64,000 nucleotides of DNA from positions 434,001-498,000 of the forward strand of contig NZ_JAERJR010000001.1 of NCBI RefSeq assembly GCF_018257515.1, in the 5' to 3' direction. Below, in pieces: positions 41,009 to 50,789 of the stretch (position 1 is the stretch's first letter; every line of letters begins with the position of its first letter). The notes beneath the pieces are model-generated. The model saw only the letters and a list, made by a program, of their open reading frames with translations. It was not told the origin of the DNA and searched no databases. Made by a program: the position numbers and the translations under genes. This DNA comes from Tatumella sp. JGM118. GTDB lineage: Bacteria > Pseudomonadota > Gammaproteobacteria > Enterobacterales > Enterobacteriaceae.

Positions 41009-42943
41009 GTGACTGAAGATTTTTCCCCGGGAGGGGTCCTGACCGATGCCATTCCGGGTTTCCGGCCCCGCGAGGCCCAGCGGGAAATGGCTCAGGCTGT
41101 CACTGCCGCAATTACCGAAGGGAAGGAGCTGGTCGCGGAGGCCGGTACCGGTACTGGCAAGACTTTCGCTTATCTGGTTCCGGCCCTGCGCTCCGGTAAA
41201 AAAGTGATCGTCTCTACCGGTTCCCGTGCATTACAGGACCAGCTTTATACCCGGGATCTTCCGACCATCGTCAATGCCCTGTCCTATAAAGGTAAAACCG
41301 CGCTTCTGAAAGGACGGTCGAATTACCTGTGTCTGGAAAGGATGGATCAGCAAAACCTCTCCGGCGGCGACCTGCCGGTACAGGCATTAAGTGATTTAGC
41401 CAGTGTCCGCGGCTGGTCGTCCCTGACTATCGACGGGGATATCAGCAGTTGCGGCAGTGTGGCAGAGGACAGCAGCTTATGGCCGCTGGTGACCAGTACC
41501 AATGATAACTGCCTGGGCAGCGACTGTCCGCGCTACAGTGACTGCTTCGTGGTCAAAGCGCGTCAGCGGGCGATGGATGCAGATGTGGTGGTGGTTAACC
41601 ATCATCTCTTCCTTGCTGATCTGGTGGTCAAAGAGAGCGGCTTTGCCGAGCTGATCCCCGAGGCCGATGTGATGATATTTGATGAGGCACACCAGCTTCC
41701 TGATATTGCCAGCCAGTATTTCGGGCAGCAAATTTCCGGACGCCAGTTGCAGGATCTGTCGCGCGATATCACCATTGCGTACCGTACCGAGGTGCGGGAT
41801 GTACAGCAGTTACAGAAAGCCGCCGACCGGCTGGTACAGGCCAGTCAGGACTTTCGCCTGATGCTGGGGGATCCTGGCTATCGCGGTAATCTGCGGGAGG
41901 TGTTACAGCGTCCCGATGTCTCACGCATGCTGGTCTTGCTGGATGATGCGCTGGAGCTATGCTACGACGTCATCAAACTCAGCCTTGGCCGTTCAGCCTT
42001 ACTCGATGCTGCTTTTGAACGGGCGGCGCAATACCGGACGCGGCTTAAACGCATCAGTCAGACCAGTGAGGCAGGGTTCAGTTACTGGTATGAATGTAAT
42101 GCCCGTCATTTTACGCTGGCACTGACACCGCTCTCGGTCGCTGAACGCTTCCGTGAGGTGATGGATGCCCGTAAAGCCGCCTGGATTTTTACCTCTGCTA
42201 CCCTGTCGGTTAACGGTAAAATGGACCACTTCGCCGACCGGCTTGGGGTAAGCGGTGCCAGGCAACTGATCCTCAGCAGTCCTTTCGATTATCGTCAGCA
42301 GGCACTGCTGTGTGTGCCACGAAATCTGCCCGAAAACCAGCGGCCCGGTGCGGCGAAACAACTGGCCGCCATGCTTGCGCCGTTAATTGAGGCTAACCAG
42401 GGGCGCTGCTTCTTTTTATGTACCTCCTATCAGATGATGCGGGAACTGGCGGCAGAATTCAGGGAGTTACTGACCCTGCCGGTATTGTTGCAAGGAGAAA
42501 CCAGTAAAGGCAGGATCCTGCAGCAGTTCATTGAGGCAGGCAATGCCTTGCTGGTGGCGACCAGCAGTTTCTGGGAAGGGGTGGATGTCCGTGGTGATGC
42601 GTTGTCTCTGGTCATTATCGATAAGCTCCCCTTTACCTCACCGGAAGACCCATTACTGAAGGCGAGGATGGAAGATGCACGTCACCGGGGGCTGGATCCT
42701 TTTGATGAAGTACAACTGCCGGATGCGGTCATTACGCTGAAGCAGGGGGCCGGACGATTGATCCGTGATGTGACGGATCGCGGAGTGCTGGTCATTTGTG
42801 ATGCAAGACTGGTGTCGAGACCTTACGGTGAGCTTTTCCTTAATAGCCTGCCCGACACACCCCGCACCCGGGATCTCGCCCGGGCGGAAGCCTTTATTAC
42901 GGCCGGGGCTGCGCAGGTGACGGAGGAGAGCGGTGAAACTTAA
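41009..42943 (+). CDS. yoaA: DinG/XPD-type helicase YoaA
   Basis: Superfamily 2 iron-sulfur helicase of the DinG/XPD type, linked to repair of stalled replication with HolC. I chose GTG 41009 (MTEDFSPGGVLTDAIPGFRP), with GAGAGG upstream, giving 644 residues (E. coli 636). Walker A is EAGTGTGKT; the Fe-S cluster cysteines appear as YLCLER and DNCLGSDCPRYSDCF; the DEAH box is MIFDEAHQLPDIA; C-terminal helicase motifs LVATSSFWEGVDVRGD and KQGAGRLIR are intact. It leads into tsaB after 160 bases. Confidence 0.95.
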   Translation: MTEDFSPGGVLTDAIPGFRPREAQREMAQAVTAAITEGKELVAEAGTGTGKTFAYLVPALRSGKKVIVSTGSRALQDQLYTRDLPTIVNALSYKGKTALLKGRSNYLCLERMDQQNLSGGDLPVQALSDLASVRGWSSLTIDGDISSCGSVAEDSSLWPLVTSTNDNCLGSDCPRYSDCFVVKARQRAMDADVVVVNHHLFLADLVVKESGFAELIPEADVMIFDEAHQLPDIASQYFGQQISGRQLQDLSRDITIAYRTEVRDVQQLQKAADRLVQASQDFRLMLGDPGYRGNLREVLQRPDVSRMLVLLDDALELCYDVIKLSLGRSALLDAAFERAAQYRTRLKRISQTSEAGFSYWYECNARHFTLALTPLSVAERFREVMDARKAAWIFTSATLSVNGKMDHFADRLGVSGARQLILSSPFDYRQQALLCVPRNLPENQRPGAAKQLAAMLAPLIEANQGRCFFLCTSYQMMRELAAEFRELLTLPVLLQGETSKGRILQQFIEAGNALLVATSSFWEGVDVRGDALSLVIIDKLPFTSPEDPLLKARMEDARHRGLDPFDEVQLPDAVITLKQGAGRLIRDVTDRGVLVICDARLVSRPYGELFLNSLPDTPRTRDLARAEAFITAGAAQVTEESGET

Positions 42944-43103
42944 GCCTGTCTTATTTTGTTGCGAATCATTGGCATTCCCTGATGTTACAGCAATGTATCC
43001 CTGCACCTCAGCGGTGTAGAATAGTCTTACCGGAAGAGGGCGGACAGGAGAAATGCCTTAGCGATCCTCGCCGGTTGTTCACACTTATTAATAACGAAAA
43101 ATT

Positions 43104-43814
43104 ATGCAAGATATCTCAACACTGAAACTTTTAGCCCTGGATACTGCGACAGAAGCCTGTTCGGCAGCCATCCTGAATCAACAGCAGCAGGATGCACGGT
43201 TTGAGATCGCTCCCCGTGACCACACCCGGAAGATCCTGCCGCTGGTGGCGGAATTACTGGCAGGACAGGATCTGGCATTGAATGCTCTGGATGCCCTGGT
43301 GTTCTGTCGGGGGCCAGGCAGTTTTACCGGTGTCCGTATTGGCATTGGTATTGCTCAGGGGCTGGCGCTCGGTGCCGGCCTGCCGATGGTCGGCGTCTCT
43401 ACCCTGGCCACTCTGGCACAGGGAGCCTTCAGACGCTGTCAGGCGGACAGAGTGCTGGCCGCTATCGATGCCCGCATGGGTGAGGTCTATTGGGCAGAGT
43501 ATCAGCGTGATGCCTCCGGTGAGTGGCAGGGCGGCGATAGCGAAGCCGTGTTAAGCCCGGCTCAGGCCATTCTGCGCATGCAGTCACTTTCAGGCCGCTG
43601 GGCAATGGCAGGTACAGGGTGGCAGGCCTATCCGGAATTACAGCAGGGGCATACCCTGCAACTGACAGACGGTGCCAGTGAATTACCGGCGGCAGAAGAT
43701 ATGCTGCCCCTGGCCACCGTGCTCCTTCAGCGGGGGGAAGTGTCACAGGCAGCAGACATTGAACCGGTGTATCTGCGTAATGAAGTGACATGGAAAAAAT
43801 TGCCCGGCAGATAA
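43104..43814 (+). CDS. tsaB: tRNA threonylcarbamoyladenosine synthesis protein TsaB
   Basis: Partner of TsaD (with TsaE) in making t6A37 on ANN-decoding tRNAs. 236 residues. It has the ASKHA-type fold with [15 protein letters not shown] near the N-terminus, [20 protein letters not shown] and [15 protein letters not shown]. The start at ATG 43104 adds about 7 residues compared with E. coli; no better start is present. It ends VTWKKLPGR as in homologues. yeaY follows after about 60 bases. Confidence 0.96.
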   Translation: MQDISTLKLLALDTATEACSAAILNQQQQDARFEIAPRDHTRKILPLVAELLAGQDLALNALDALVFCRGPGSFTGVRIGIGIAQGLALGAGLPMVGVSTLATLAQGAFRRCQADRVLAAIDARMGEVYWAEYQRDASGEWQGGDSEAVLSPAQAILRMQSLSGRWAMAGTGWQAYPELQQGHTLQLTDGASELPAAEDMLPLATVLLQRGEVSQAADIEPVYLRNEVTWKKLPGR

Positions 43815-43873
43815 TGCCGGTAGCAGAGGTATTCGGATGATGTGCGGCAACGGCTAACATTCAGGAGATAATC

Positions 43874-44473
43874 ATGATGAAACTGATTAAACATTGCCCG
43901 GCAATGATGCTGGCCTCGGTATTACTGTTGTCAGGATGTGCTACGGTGCCGCAGAGCATCCGCGGTCATTCAGCGCTGCCTCAGCAGAATCTGGTACAGG
44001 TGATGAATGCGCCTCAGCTCTATGTCGGTCAGGAGTCACGGTTCGGCGGTAAAGTGGTCAGCGTGAACAATACCAATGGCCTGACACGCATAGAGCTGGC
44101 CGTACAACCCCTGGATGATACTGCCCGGCCGGTACTGGGGGCGGCATCCATCGGCCGGATTTACGCGGACGTACCTGCCTTTGTCGACCCGGTGAACCTG
44201 AATAACCAGTATCTGACGGTTCTGGGGAATATCCGCGGTACCGATGAAGGTAAAGTCGGTAATGCCTCCTATAAATTCCTGGTCATTGATGTCACAGGTT
44301 ATCAGCGCTGGCATCTGGTCAGACAGGTGATGACTCCGCCGCAACCGATGGATCCGTGGTTTGTTTATGGCCCTGGCCCCGGACGGTATCGTCATGGTTA
44401 CTGGGTCGCGAACCCCTGGTGGGGATTTTATAACCCGGGGCCGGCCACGGTTCAGTCTTATCTGACGGAATAA
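43874..44473 (+). CDS. yeaY: Slp-family outer-membrane lipoprotein YeaY
   Basis: 199-residue lipoprotein precursor with a type II signal peptide and lipobox LLSGC (Cys about 22). The Slp domain ([53 protein letters not shown]) follows, and the C-terminus is Pro/Trp/Tyr-rich. AGGAG precedes the ATG pair at 43874/43877. In E. coli yeaY lies next to fadD; here the next gene is rnd, with an IS200-type fragment in the gap. Confidence 0.92.
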   Translation: MMKLIKHCPAMMLASVLLLSGCATVPQSIRGHSALPQQNLVQVMNAPQLYVGQESRFGGKVVSVNNTNGLTRIELAVQPLDDTARPVLGAASIGRIYADVPAFVDPVNLNNQYLTVLGNIRGTDEGKVGNASYKFLVIDVTGYQRWHLVRQVMTPPQPMDPWFVYGPGPGRYRHGYWVANPWWGFYNPGPATVQSYLTE

Positions 44474-44489
44474 GTGATTCGGTGATAAA

Positions 44490-44523
44490 GACCGTGGCCT
44501 GCCGGCCACGGTCTTCTGTCTTT
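44490..44523 (+). terminator. Terminator after yeaY
   Basis: GACCGTGGCC and GGCCACGGTC form a perfect 10-base-pair stem with a 4-base loop, followed by the T-rich TTCTGTCTTT. Confidence 0.88.
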
Positions 44524-44584
44524 GGAAATCCCCCGGACAGGCCGGGGGGCGTAAAGCTTTCAGCGCTGGGTCGCGGATAAAAAA

Positions 44585-44772
44585 ACCTATTGATTTGTTA
44601 AAACACCTTGCGGTCTGGCCACTGCAAAGGTTTAACAGGAAATCAAAAGGGGTCCCGATGAGGGACGAAAAGAGCTTAGCGCCTGCCCGATCGAACTGTA
44701 AATATCACAGAATTTGCGCGCCTAAGTACCGAAGACCGGTTTTTTTATGGGGAGCTTCGCCGGGTCCAGCTA
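44585..44772 (+). pseudogene. IS200-type transposase fragment (tnpA 5' end with left end)
   Basis: From 44591 the sequence (TGATTTGTTAAAACACCTTG ...) follows the IS200 left-end untranslated region as I know it. From ATG 44658 it reads MRDEKSLAPARSNCKYHRIC then APKYRRPVF, matching the IS200 TnpA start (MGDEKSLAHTRWNCKYH ... APKYRRQVF). A run of seven T (44740-44746) then breaks the frame; the shifted frame continues YGELRRVQ, which still resembles TnpA (YREKRRA). Similarity ends near 44772; the catalytic HUH motif and Tyr are gone. A dead remnant. Confidence 0.85.
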
Positions 44773-45013
44773 ATGCGTGATATTTCTCCCCCGGGATGGC
44801 TAAAAATTGATAAGACCGGGTGCTGCACAACAGATAATGGGCAGACGTGCAAAGTGTTACTTGACCCTGACTGTAATAATCTGACAGGGTATACAGACGC
44901 CGAAGAATGTTGACCCCGGATGCCGGACTCTTCGGCTGGCCGGCACAGTTCCGCCGGTCAGGCACAGGCCCCGCCAATACCCCCTTCGGTGGATCCCGGA
45001 CTATTTTATATCA

Positions 45014-45038
45014 ACGCCGGATCAGTCTGGCGTTTTTT
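45014..45038 (+). promoter_or_regulatory. Terminator-like hairpin and T run in the rnd leader
   Basis: ACGCCGGA and TCTGGCGT pair around a TCAG loop and run into six T residues, 45 bases before the rnd start. E. coli rnd has the same arrangement: a terminator-shaped stem plus U-run in the leader that is needed for efficient translation from its UUG start. Here it could instead be a true terminator for anything read from upstream. Confidence 0.75.
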
Positions 45039-45082
45039 CATTATCGCTGTGATGCATTTCCACAGTAAGAGAGAATGTTGCT

Positions 45083-46204
45083 TTGAACTATCAATTAATT
45101 CATACCAGCCAGCAACTGGCAGAGGTTTGTGACGCTGCCAGACAGAAAACTGCCGTTGCCCTGGATACCGAGTTTGTCCGGACCCGGACCTATTACCCGC
45201 AACTGGGATTGATCCAGTTGTTTGACGGCGATGTCCTGACGCTGATTGACCCCCTGGATATCAGCGACTGGACGCCCTTTAAAGCCTTACTGAGTGATGT
45301 TCAGGTGGTGAAATATCTGCATGCCGGCGGAGAAGATCTGGAAGTCTTCCTGAACCGTTTCGGCGTTTTGCCTGAACCTATGGTCGATACCCAGATCCTG
45401 GCGGCGTTCCTGGGCTTCCCGATGTCACTGGGGTTTGCAGCGATGGTGTCAGAGTTCGAGGGCGTGACGCTGGATAAAAGTGAATCACGTACTGACTGGC
45501 TGGCCAGGCCTCTCAGTGAACGCCAGTGCGATTATGCGGCGGCAGATGTCTGGTATCTGTTGCCGATCGCGCAGAAACTGCATCAGCAGGCCGAAGAAAA
45601 ACAGGTCCTGGCGGATGCGCTCAGTGAATGCACGATGCTGTGCGACAGACGCAGAGATATTCTGCCTGCGGATCAGGCATGGATTGATATCAGTCAGGCC
45701 TGGCAGTTGCGGCCGTTACAACTGGCGGCGCTGCAGAAGCTGGCAGAATGGCGACTGAATTATGCACGGCGTAAAGATATGGCGGTTAATTTCGTCGTCA
45801 AAGAGGAAAACCTTTGGAAAGTCGCCCGTTATCTGCCGGGTTCACTGGGAGAGTTACAACAGATGGGGCTCGCTGGCCCTGAAATACGTTTCCATGGTGA
45901 AACGCTGCTTCGTCTGGTCGCCGCGGCCAAAGAAGCCCCGGAAGAGAGCTATCCGTTACCGTTGAAAAATCTGATCGAATGCCCTGGCTATAAAGTCCTG
46001 TTTAAGGATCTGAAAGCCTGCATTAAATCGGTCAGTGACCGCACCGGTTTCAGCCAGGAACTGCTGGCCTCGCGCCGGCAGATAAACCAGGTACTGAGTG
46101 AACACTGGAAAATTAAACCTGTGAGTCGTACGCCGGAGTTGCTGAAAGGCTGGCGGGGTAAACTGATGGGACAGGAAATTACCGCCATTATCGACGGTAA
46201 ATAA
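45083..46204 (+). CDS. rnd: Ribonuclease D
   Basis: 3'-to-5' exoribonuclease that matures tRNA and other small RNAs. It starts with TTG (45083), the same rare start codon as E. coli rnd, giving MNYQLIHTSQQLAEVCDAAR. 373 residues. DEDD catalytic residues begin with LDTEF (D28, E30), then LHAGGEDLEVF and the C-terminal part of the exonuclease domain (ERQCDYAAADVWYL); two HRDC domains follow. The upstream fadD of E. coli is missing. It converges on minE. Confidence 0.96.
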   Translation: MNYQLIHTSQQLAEVCDAARQKTAVALDTEFVRTRTYYPQLGLIQLFDGDVLTLIDPLDISDWTPFKALLSDVQVVKYLHAGGEDLEVFLNRFGVLPEPMVDTQILAAFLGFPMSLGFAAMVSEFEGVTLDKSESRTDWLARPLSERQCDYAAADVWYLLPIAQKLHQQAEEKQVLADALSECTMLCDRRRDILPADQAWIDISQAWQLRPLQLAALQKLAEWRLNYARRKDMAVNFVVKEENLWKVARYLPGSLGELQQMGLAGPEIRFHGETLLRLVAAAKEAPEESYPLPLKNLIECPGYKVLFKDLKACIKSVSDRTGFSQELLASRRQINQVLSEHWKIKPVSRTPELLKGWRGKLMGQEITAIIDGK

Positions 46205-46211
46205 TAAACCG

Positions 46212-46241
46212 GTGAATGCCGCAGGTCAGCGCGGCATTCAC
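46212..46241. terminator. Hairpin between convergent rnd and minE
   Basis: GTGAATGCCGC and GCGGCATTCAC form a perfect 11-base-pair stem with an 8-base loop. There is no T run. Confidence 0.7.
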
Positions 46242-46257
46242 TATCGGTTGCAGAGAC

Positions 46258-46527
46258 TCATTTCGCGGCTTCTTCGGCTTCCGGTAATGTCACGTTAAGC
46301 TCAAGAATCGAGATATCATCCCCTTTCTGGTCCAACTGAACGGTAACCATCTCCGGATCAATCTTCACATACTTACAAATCACTTCCAGAATATCGCGTT
46401 TCAATTGCGGAAGGTAATGGGGTTCACTGTCTCCACGACGCCGTTCCGCGACGATGATCTGCAGGCGTTCTTTAGCAATATTTGCAGTATGTTTTTTCCG
46501 GGATAAAAAGAAATCAAGTAATGCCAT
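46258..46527 (-). CDS. minE: Division-site topological factor MinE
   Basis: 89-residue protein that stimulates MinD ATPase and drives the pole-to-pole Min oscillation. The N-terminal membrane-targeting segment ([15 protein letters not shown]), the MinD-contact helix ([19 protein letters not shown]) and the dimerisation domain are all intact. It lies 3 bases after minD in the minCDE operon, read minus. Confidence 0.98.
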   Translation of the reverse strand: MALLDFFLSRKKHTANIAKERLQIIVAERRRGDSEPHYLPQLKRDILEVICKYVKIDPEMVTVQLDQKGDDISILELNVTLPEAEEAAK

Positions 46528-46530
46528 GTC

Positions 46531-47343
46531 TTATCCCCCGAACAGGCGTTTTAGGAAACCCTTCTTCTCTTCTTCAATAAAGCGGAAGGGACGTTCTTCG
46601 CCGAGTAAGCGATCGACGGTGTCAGCATAGGCTTTACCTGCATCTGAAATCGTATCCAGAATCACAGGTTCCCCCTGGTTTGAAGCACGCAGCACTGACT
46701 GGTCTTCAGGGATCACCCCTACCAGCGGGATACGCAGAATTTCCAGTACGTCTTCCATGCTTAACATATCGCCACGGCTGACACGGCCCGGGTTGTAACG
46801 GGTCAGCAGCAGATGTTCTTTGATAGGTGTTTCACCTTTTTCTGCACGGCGTGACTTAGAGGCGATAATCCCGAGGATACGGTCAGAGTCACGGACAGAA
46901 GAGACTTCAGGGTTGGTAGTGATGATAGCTTCATCGGCGAAATAGAGAGCCATCAGCGCTCCGGTTTCGATACCGGCAGGCGAATCACACACCACAAAGT
47001 CGAAATCAAGGTCAGAGAGTTCGTTCAGTACTTTCTCGACACCTTCATAGGTGAGGGCATCTTTATCGCGAGTCTGGGAGGCGGGCAGGATAAACAGATT
47101 TTCGGTACGTTTATCTTTGATTAATGCCTGGTTCAGCGTGGCATCACCCTGGATAACATTAACAAAGTCATAGACAACCCGGCGTTCGCATCCCATGATC
47201 AGGTCCAGATTACGCAGACCGATATCGAAATCGATAACGACGGTTTTTTTCCCTTTCTGCGCTAAACCGGTAGCGATGGCCGCGCTTGACGTGGTCTTGC
47301 CAACGCCCCCTTTGCCCGATGTAACTACAATAATGCGTGCCAT
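46531..47343 (-). CDS. minD: Septum-site-determining ATPase MinD
   Basis: Membrane-associated deviant Walker ATPase that recruits MinC and MinE. 270 residues as in E. coli. The deviant Walker A is KGGVGKTT (10-17), switch regions CDSPAGIETGAL and TTNPEVSSVRDSD are intact, and the C-terminal amphipathic membrane helix reads EEEKKGFLKRLFGG. I chose ATG 47343 (MARIIVVTSG); the frame extends 7 codons upstream without homology. Confidence 0.98.
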   Translation of the reverse strand: MARIIVVTSGKGGVGKTTSSAAIATGLAQKGKKTVVIDFDIGLRNLDLIMGCERRVVYDFVNVIQGDATLNQALIKDKRTENLFILPASQTRDKDALTYEGVEKVLNELSDLDFDFVVCDSPAGIETGALMALYFADEAIITTNPEVSSVRDSDRILGIIASKSRRAEKGETPIKEHLLLTRYNPGRVSRGDMLSMEDVLEILRIPLVGVIPEDQSVLRASNQGEPVILDTISDAGKAYADTVDRLLGEERPFRFIEEEKKGFLKRLFGG

Positions 47344-47376
47344 ATATGATGATTTCCTTAACAATAGAAAAGGGGT

Positions 47377-48105
47377 CTAATTAAGTGTTTTAATCGACAG
47401 TACACCGTCAGTTAACGACAAGCGTGCGGCCTGTCCGGAATATTCTGACGGTATCTGGTCCATGATCCAGTATTCACCGGCAATGGACACCAGTTCTGCC
47501 GCTAAATGGGTACAAAAAATTTCGGCGCTCTGATCACCACTGGCTCCCGCCAGGGCGCGGCCCCGCATCATTCCGTAGATATGAATATTACCATCTGCTA
47601 CAAGTTCTGCACCGGCACTGACACTGCTGGTGACGATCAAATCGGCATTTTTAGCATAAATTTGCTGGCCCGAGCGTACCGGAGTGTTAATAATCCGCGT
47701 ACGGGTAAATTTCTCTCCCTCACTCACCGCAGGAGGGGCTACCACCGGGGGTTCTGCGCGGGCAGGTGCCGGTTCGCTCTCACGGGCCTTGCGTACATCT
47801 TTTCCCTCGGTCAATACCGGCAGACCTGCAGCCTGAATCAGTTGCTTTAGCTGTTCATCTTTACAACCGCTGACACCCATAATACGCAAGCCCGTCGAGG
47901 TGATCGCAGACTGGATTTGCGGCCAGTTAACGTCGGCGGTTAACGAGGAAATATTCAGAACGACCGGGGCATTTTTAAGAAATGCCGGAGCCTGATCAAT
48001 TTTTTCCTGAATCGCCTGACGGATCACTTCGGGCTGTGTGTGGTGAAGATGTACAACAGATAAAGTAAAACTGCTTCCTTTAAGTTCAATTGGCGTTTGC
48101 GACAT
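47377..48105 (-). CDS. minC: Septum-site-determining inhibitor MinC
   Basis: Inhibits FtsZ ring formation away from midcell. The 242-residue product (E. coli 231) has an N-terminal FtsZ-inhibiting domain (about 1-105), a variable Pro/Ala/Glu-rich linker (about 106-130, longer than in E. coli) and a C-terminal beta-helix that dimerises and binds MinD ([20 protein letters not shown]). It is the first gene of minCDE, 33 bases before minD, diverging from ycgL. Confidence 0.97.
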   Translation of the reverse strand: MSQTPIELKGSSFTLSVVHLHHTQPEVIRQAIQEKIDQAPAFLKNAPVVLNISSLTADVNWPQIQSAITSTGLRIMGVSGCKDEQLKQLIQAAGLPVLTEGKDVRKARESEPAPARAEPPVVAPPAVSEGEKFTRTRIINTPVRSGQQIYAKNADLIVTSSVSAGAELVADGNIHIYGMMRGRALAGASGDQSAEIFCTHLAAELVSIAGEYWIMDQIPSEYSGQAARLSLTDGVLSIKTLN

Positions 48106-48262
48106 CTGTCCTGACCAGTCCTGTTTTTACAGTTTCATTTCTGAACAGGCGTTTAAATATCCGCCATTGGCCCAGAAGGTTCAATATTCGAATGACTCTT
48201 GTCATGTTATAGTTACACTATTATTAGGGCAAGTCACCACAGAGATTAATTCGGAGAAAAAT

Positions 48263-48535
48263 ATGTTATGTGCCATCTACAGAAGTTCATTACGGGATCA
48301 GACCTATCTGTATATTGAAAAAAAAGATGACTTCTCCCGTGTCCCTGAGGAACTCCTGAAAGGTTTTGGCAAGCCAGTGCTGGCAATGGTGCTATCCCTG
48401 GCCGGGCGGGAAAAATTAGGCAGTGCAGATATCCATAAAGTGAAGCAGGAGTTGCAGGAAAAAGGCTATTATTTACAGGTGCCGCCGCCGGTTGAAAACT
48501 TACTTAAAACACATCTGGCTTCTGCGAAAAATTAA
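48263..48535 (+). CDS. ycgL: YcgL domain protein
   Basis: 90-residue protein with the YcgL signature: [20 protein letters not shown] then [18 protein letters not shown] and the C-terminal [17 protein letters not shown] 48263 has GGAG upstream; the frame is open 32 codons earlier without homology. Function not established; it is conserved next to minC in enterobacteria. Confidence 0.93.
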   Translation: MLCAIYRSSLRDQTYLYIEKKDDFSRVPEELLKGFGKPVLAMVLSLAGREKLGSADIHKVKQELQEKGYYLQVPPPVENLLKTHLASAKN

Positions 48536-48805
48536 TTATTAAGATTACTCTGTAATTATAACCAGTATTATTTTCGGGGTGTGCCTTGCATCCCGTTTCA
48601 CATTTTCTGTATGAACCCCATCGTTACCCCGTCTTTTTATCTCTCACCGGGCAGCAGATTTTCATTAACGGTAATCCGGGATAAGAGTTTGTTACCGGTT
48701 TCTCCGGCAAAGATTGGCTTAGCCGGTTGAGAACTATTTTCTTTTCTATGTTTTCCTGATAATTATAGTCCGCTAATTGTTCACTTTTTGTAACGAGGGC
48801 TCGGC

Positions 48806-49465
48806 ATGTATCAGCATCGGAACTGGCAGGGAGAGTTACTGGATCTTCCGGCAGGCAAAGTCGTTTGTGTTGGCAGTAACTACGCGAAGCATATCAGTGA
48901 AATGGGCAGTATTACCCCGGAAGAGCCGGTTGTCTTTATTAAACCGGAAACTGCACTCTGTGATTTACGGCAGCCGCTACATCTGCTTACCGGTTTTGGC
49001 GAGATCCATCATGAAACCGAGCTGGCCGTGCTGATAGGCAGCACTTTACAACAGGCTGACGAAGAACAGATCTTACCGGCGATTGCCGGTTACGGTGTTG
49101 CGCTGGATTTGACCCTGCGCTCGGTGCAGGCAGGTCTGAAGAAGAAAGGGCAGCCGTGGGAAAAGTCAAAAGGCTTTGATAATTCCTGCCCCGTTTCCGG
49201 GTTCGTCCCTGCCGCGGAATTTGCGAGTGATCCGCAAAACACCGCGCTGCAGCTGGAGATCAACGGAGAAGTCCGTCAGTCAGGGAATACCCGCGACATG
49301 ATCCACAAGATAGTGCCGTTGATCGCCTATATGTCACGTTTTTTCACCCTGCGGCCCGGTGATATTATTCTCACCGGGACTCCGGAGGGCGTCGGACCAC
49401 TGACTGCCGGCGATGCGCTGACAGTCTCATTCGCCGGTCATGCGATAACGACGCGGGTCGCGTAG
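48806..49465 (+). CDS. ycgM: Fumarylacetoacetate hydrolase-family protein YcgM
   Basis: 219 residues, same as E. coli YcgM. FAH fold with metal-binding residues in HHETELAVLIG, DLTLRSVQ and the signature GDIILTGTPEGVGPL. Members of this branch include oxaloacetate tautomerase/decarboxylase and acylpyruvase activities; the true substrate here is unknown. ycgN follows after 64 bases. Confidence 0.94.
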   Translation: MYQHRNWQGELLDLPAGKVVCVGSNYAKHISEMGSITPEEPVVFIKPETALCDLRQPLHLLTGFGEIHHETELAVLIGSTLQQADEEQILPAIAGYGVALDLTLRSVQAGLKKKGQPWEKSKGFDNSCPVSGFVPAAEFASDPQNTALQLEINGEVRQSGNTRDMIHKIVPLIAYMSRFFTLRPGDIILTGTPEGVGPLTAGDALTVSFAGHAITTRVA

Positions 49466-49529
49466 GGCTTGCATATCGGGCGATGACTCTTTATAACGGG
49501 CGCCTGAAACGGATAAAGAGAAATTGCTA

Positions 49530-49979
49530 ATGATGACAAACGCCCCATTCTGGGAAACCAGGCGCCTTGAAGACATGACCGATGAGCAGTGGGAATCCGT
49601 CTGTGATGGCTGCGGACAGTGTTGTCTGAATAAATTACAGGACGCCGATACGGATGAAATTTACTTCACTAACGTGGCCTGTAATTTACTGAACATCAAA
49701 AGCTGTCGTTGCCGGCACTATGAAAATCGTTTCGAATATGAACCCGATTGCATCAAGCTGACGCGTGAAAATCTGCCGACCTTTTCATGGCTCCCACGGA
49801 CGTGCGGGTACCGGTTACTGGCTGAAGGGAAACCCTTACCCGCCTGGCATCCGTTGCGTACCGGGTCTGCAAAAGAGATGCATGCGAATCGTATTTCGGT
49901 CAGATATATTGCCGTGCGGGAAAGTGAAGTGCAGAACTGGGAAGATCATATCATCGAACGTCCCGACAGGGGTTGCTAA
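49530..49979 (+). CDS. ycgN: UPF0260 cysteine-cluster protein YcgN
   Basis: About 149 residues, rich in conserved cysteines ([51 protein letters not shown]), a pattern that suggests a zinc or iron-sulfur site. Function unknown. Start could be ATG 49530 or 49533; a TTG at 49524 also precedes them. It converges on dsbB. Confidence 0.92.
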   Translation: MMTNAPFWETRRLEDMTDEQWESVCDGCGQCCLNKLQDADTDEIYFTNVACNLLNIKSCRCRHYENRFEYEPDCIKLTRENLPTFSWLPRTCGYRLLAEGKPLPAWHPLRTGSAKEMHANRISVRYIAVRESEVQNWEDHIIERPDRGC

Positions 49980-49994
49980 CATGACTGCACCCTG

Positions 49995-50020
49995 GCCGGG
50001 ACGTCCCGCCCGGCTTATTT
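49995..50020 (+). terminator. Terminator between ycgN and dsbB
   Basis: GCCGGG and CCCGGC pair around an 8-base loop, followed by TTATTT. It lies directly against the dsbB stop codon. Confidence 0.65.
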
Positions 50021-50530
50021 CCTTCTGAACAGGCTTATCTGGGCAATTAACACCACAACCGCGACCAGCAGATAGGCGGCAAATACACCGACCAGCCACT
50101 CAGGCATGCTGAGGTTGAAAAGCGTCCAGCTACGATCCAGGCAGTTACCGTTTGCGACAAACATTCCCGGCACCCACTGATCCAGTGGCAGCCATGAAGG
50201 AAAACGGGCTTTGAAGTCACAGGTCGCGAACAGCGGGGGATGGATCTGCAGCATGGTATGTTCCCATGATAACCTGAGTCCTTCAGTCGCACCCACCAGC
50301 CAGATAATGATCCCGGCAAAGCGTAGCGGAGTTGCCGGGGCGATAGCACCCACAATGCCTGCCAGCAGTACGCCTAATAATGCACAGCGCTCATAAATAC
50401 ACATCACGCAGGGCTTCAGACCCATGACATGCTGGAACCAGAGCGCGGTGAGTTCAAGCGCCAGCGCTGTCAGGGCCAGCAGAAGCCAGGCGCCGCGGCC
50501 TCTGGAACAGCGATTTAACATTACTAACAT
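50015..50530 (-). CDS. dsbB: Disulfide bond formation protein DsbB
   Basis: Inner-membrane protein that reoxidises DsbA and passes electrons to quinone. The 171-residue product has four membrane helices, the quinone-proximal pair in [11 protein letters not shown] (Cys 41 and 44) and the second periplasmic pair in FATCDF (about 104) and NGNCLDR (about 129). In E. coli nhaB lies between dsbB and fadR; here they are adjacent and divergent with 259 bases between. Confidence 0.96.
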   Translation of the reverse strand: MLVMLNRCSRGRGAWLLLALTALALELTALWFQHVMGLKPCVMCIYERCALLGVLLAGIVGAIAPATPLRFAGIIIWLVGATEGLRLSWEHTMLQIHPPLFATCDFKARFPSWLPLDQWVPGMFVANGNCLDRSWTLFNLSMPEWLVGVFAAYLLVAVVVLIAQISLFRRK

Positions 50531-50789
50531 ACTGTTTTCCTTATTTAATCCGGATGTCCGGAAGTGTAAACCAAAACTTCAGATATGCCATCTTTCTGTG
50601 AGGATAGTATCAACAGAAGTTGTCAGAGGACGACCACTTTTTCTGACAAACGACTCCGCAATGATCAGACCCCCTGTGAATTGATGATGCTGATCCCGTT
50701 TTAGTTATCCGGATGCTATGTCGCCGGACAGGCTTTTGCTATGATATTTTTTTCGTCAAAAGCACGTCAGGTGAAGAGAAAGAAACGTT

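Larger units (their letters stand above)
44474..45082. other. yeaY-rnd gap where fadD is missing (609 bases)
   Basis: It contains the yeaY terminator, a decayed IS200-type left end (44585-44772), about 240 bases with no assignable content (44773-45013, including a 46-codon frame without ribosome site), and the rnd leader hairpin. E. coli carries fadD in this slot; I saw no FadD-like residues in any frame. Confidence 0.75.

Noticed and set aside
44773-44913. 46-codon frame after the IS200 fragment (MRDISPPGWLKIDKTGCC ...)
   Set aside because: No ribosome site; its first part continues the frameshifted TnpA remnant and the rest is unrecognised. Possible chance frame.
44705-44977. 90-codon minus-strand frame over the IS200 remnant
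   Set aside because: It overlaps the degenerate transposase start and has no family resemblance.
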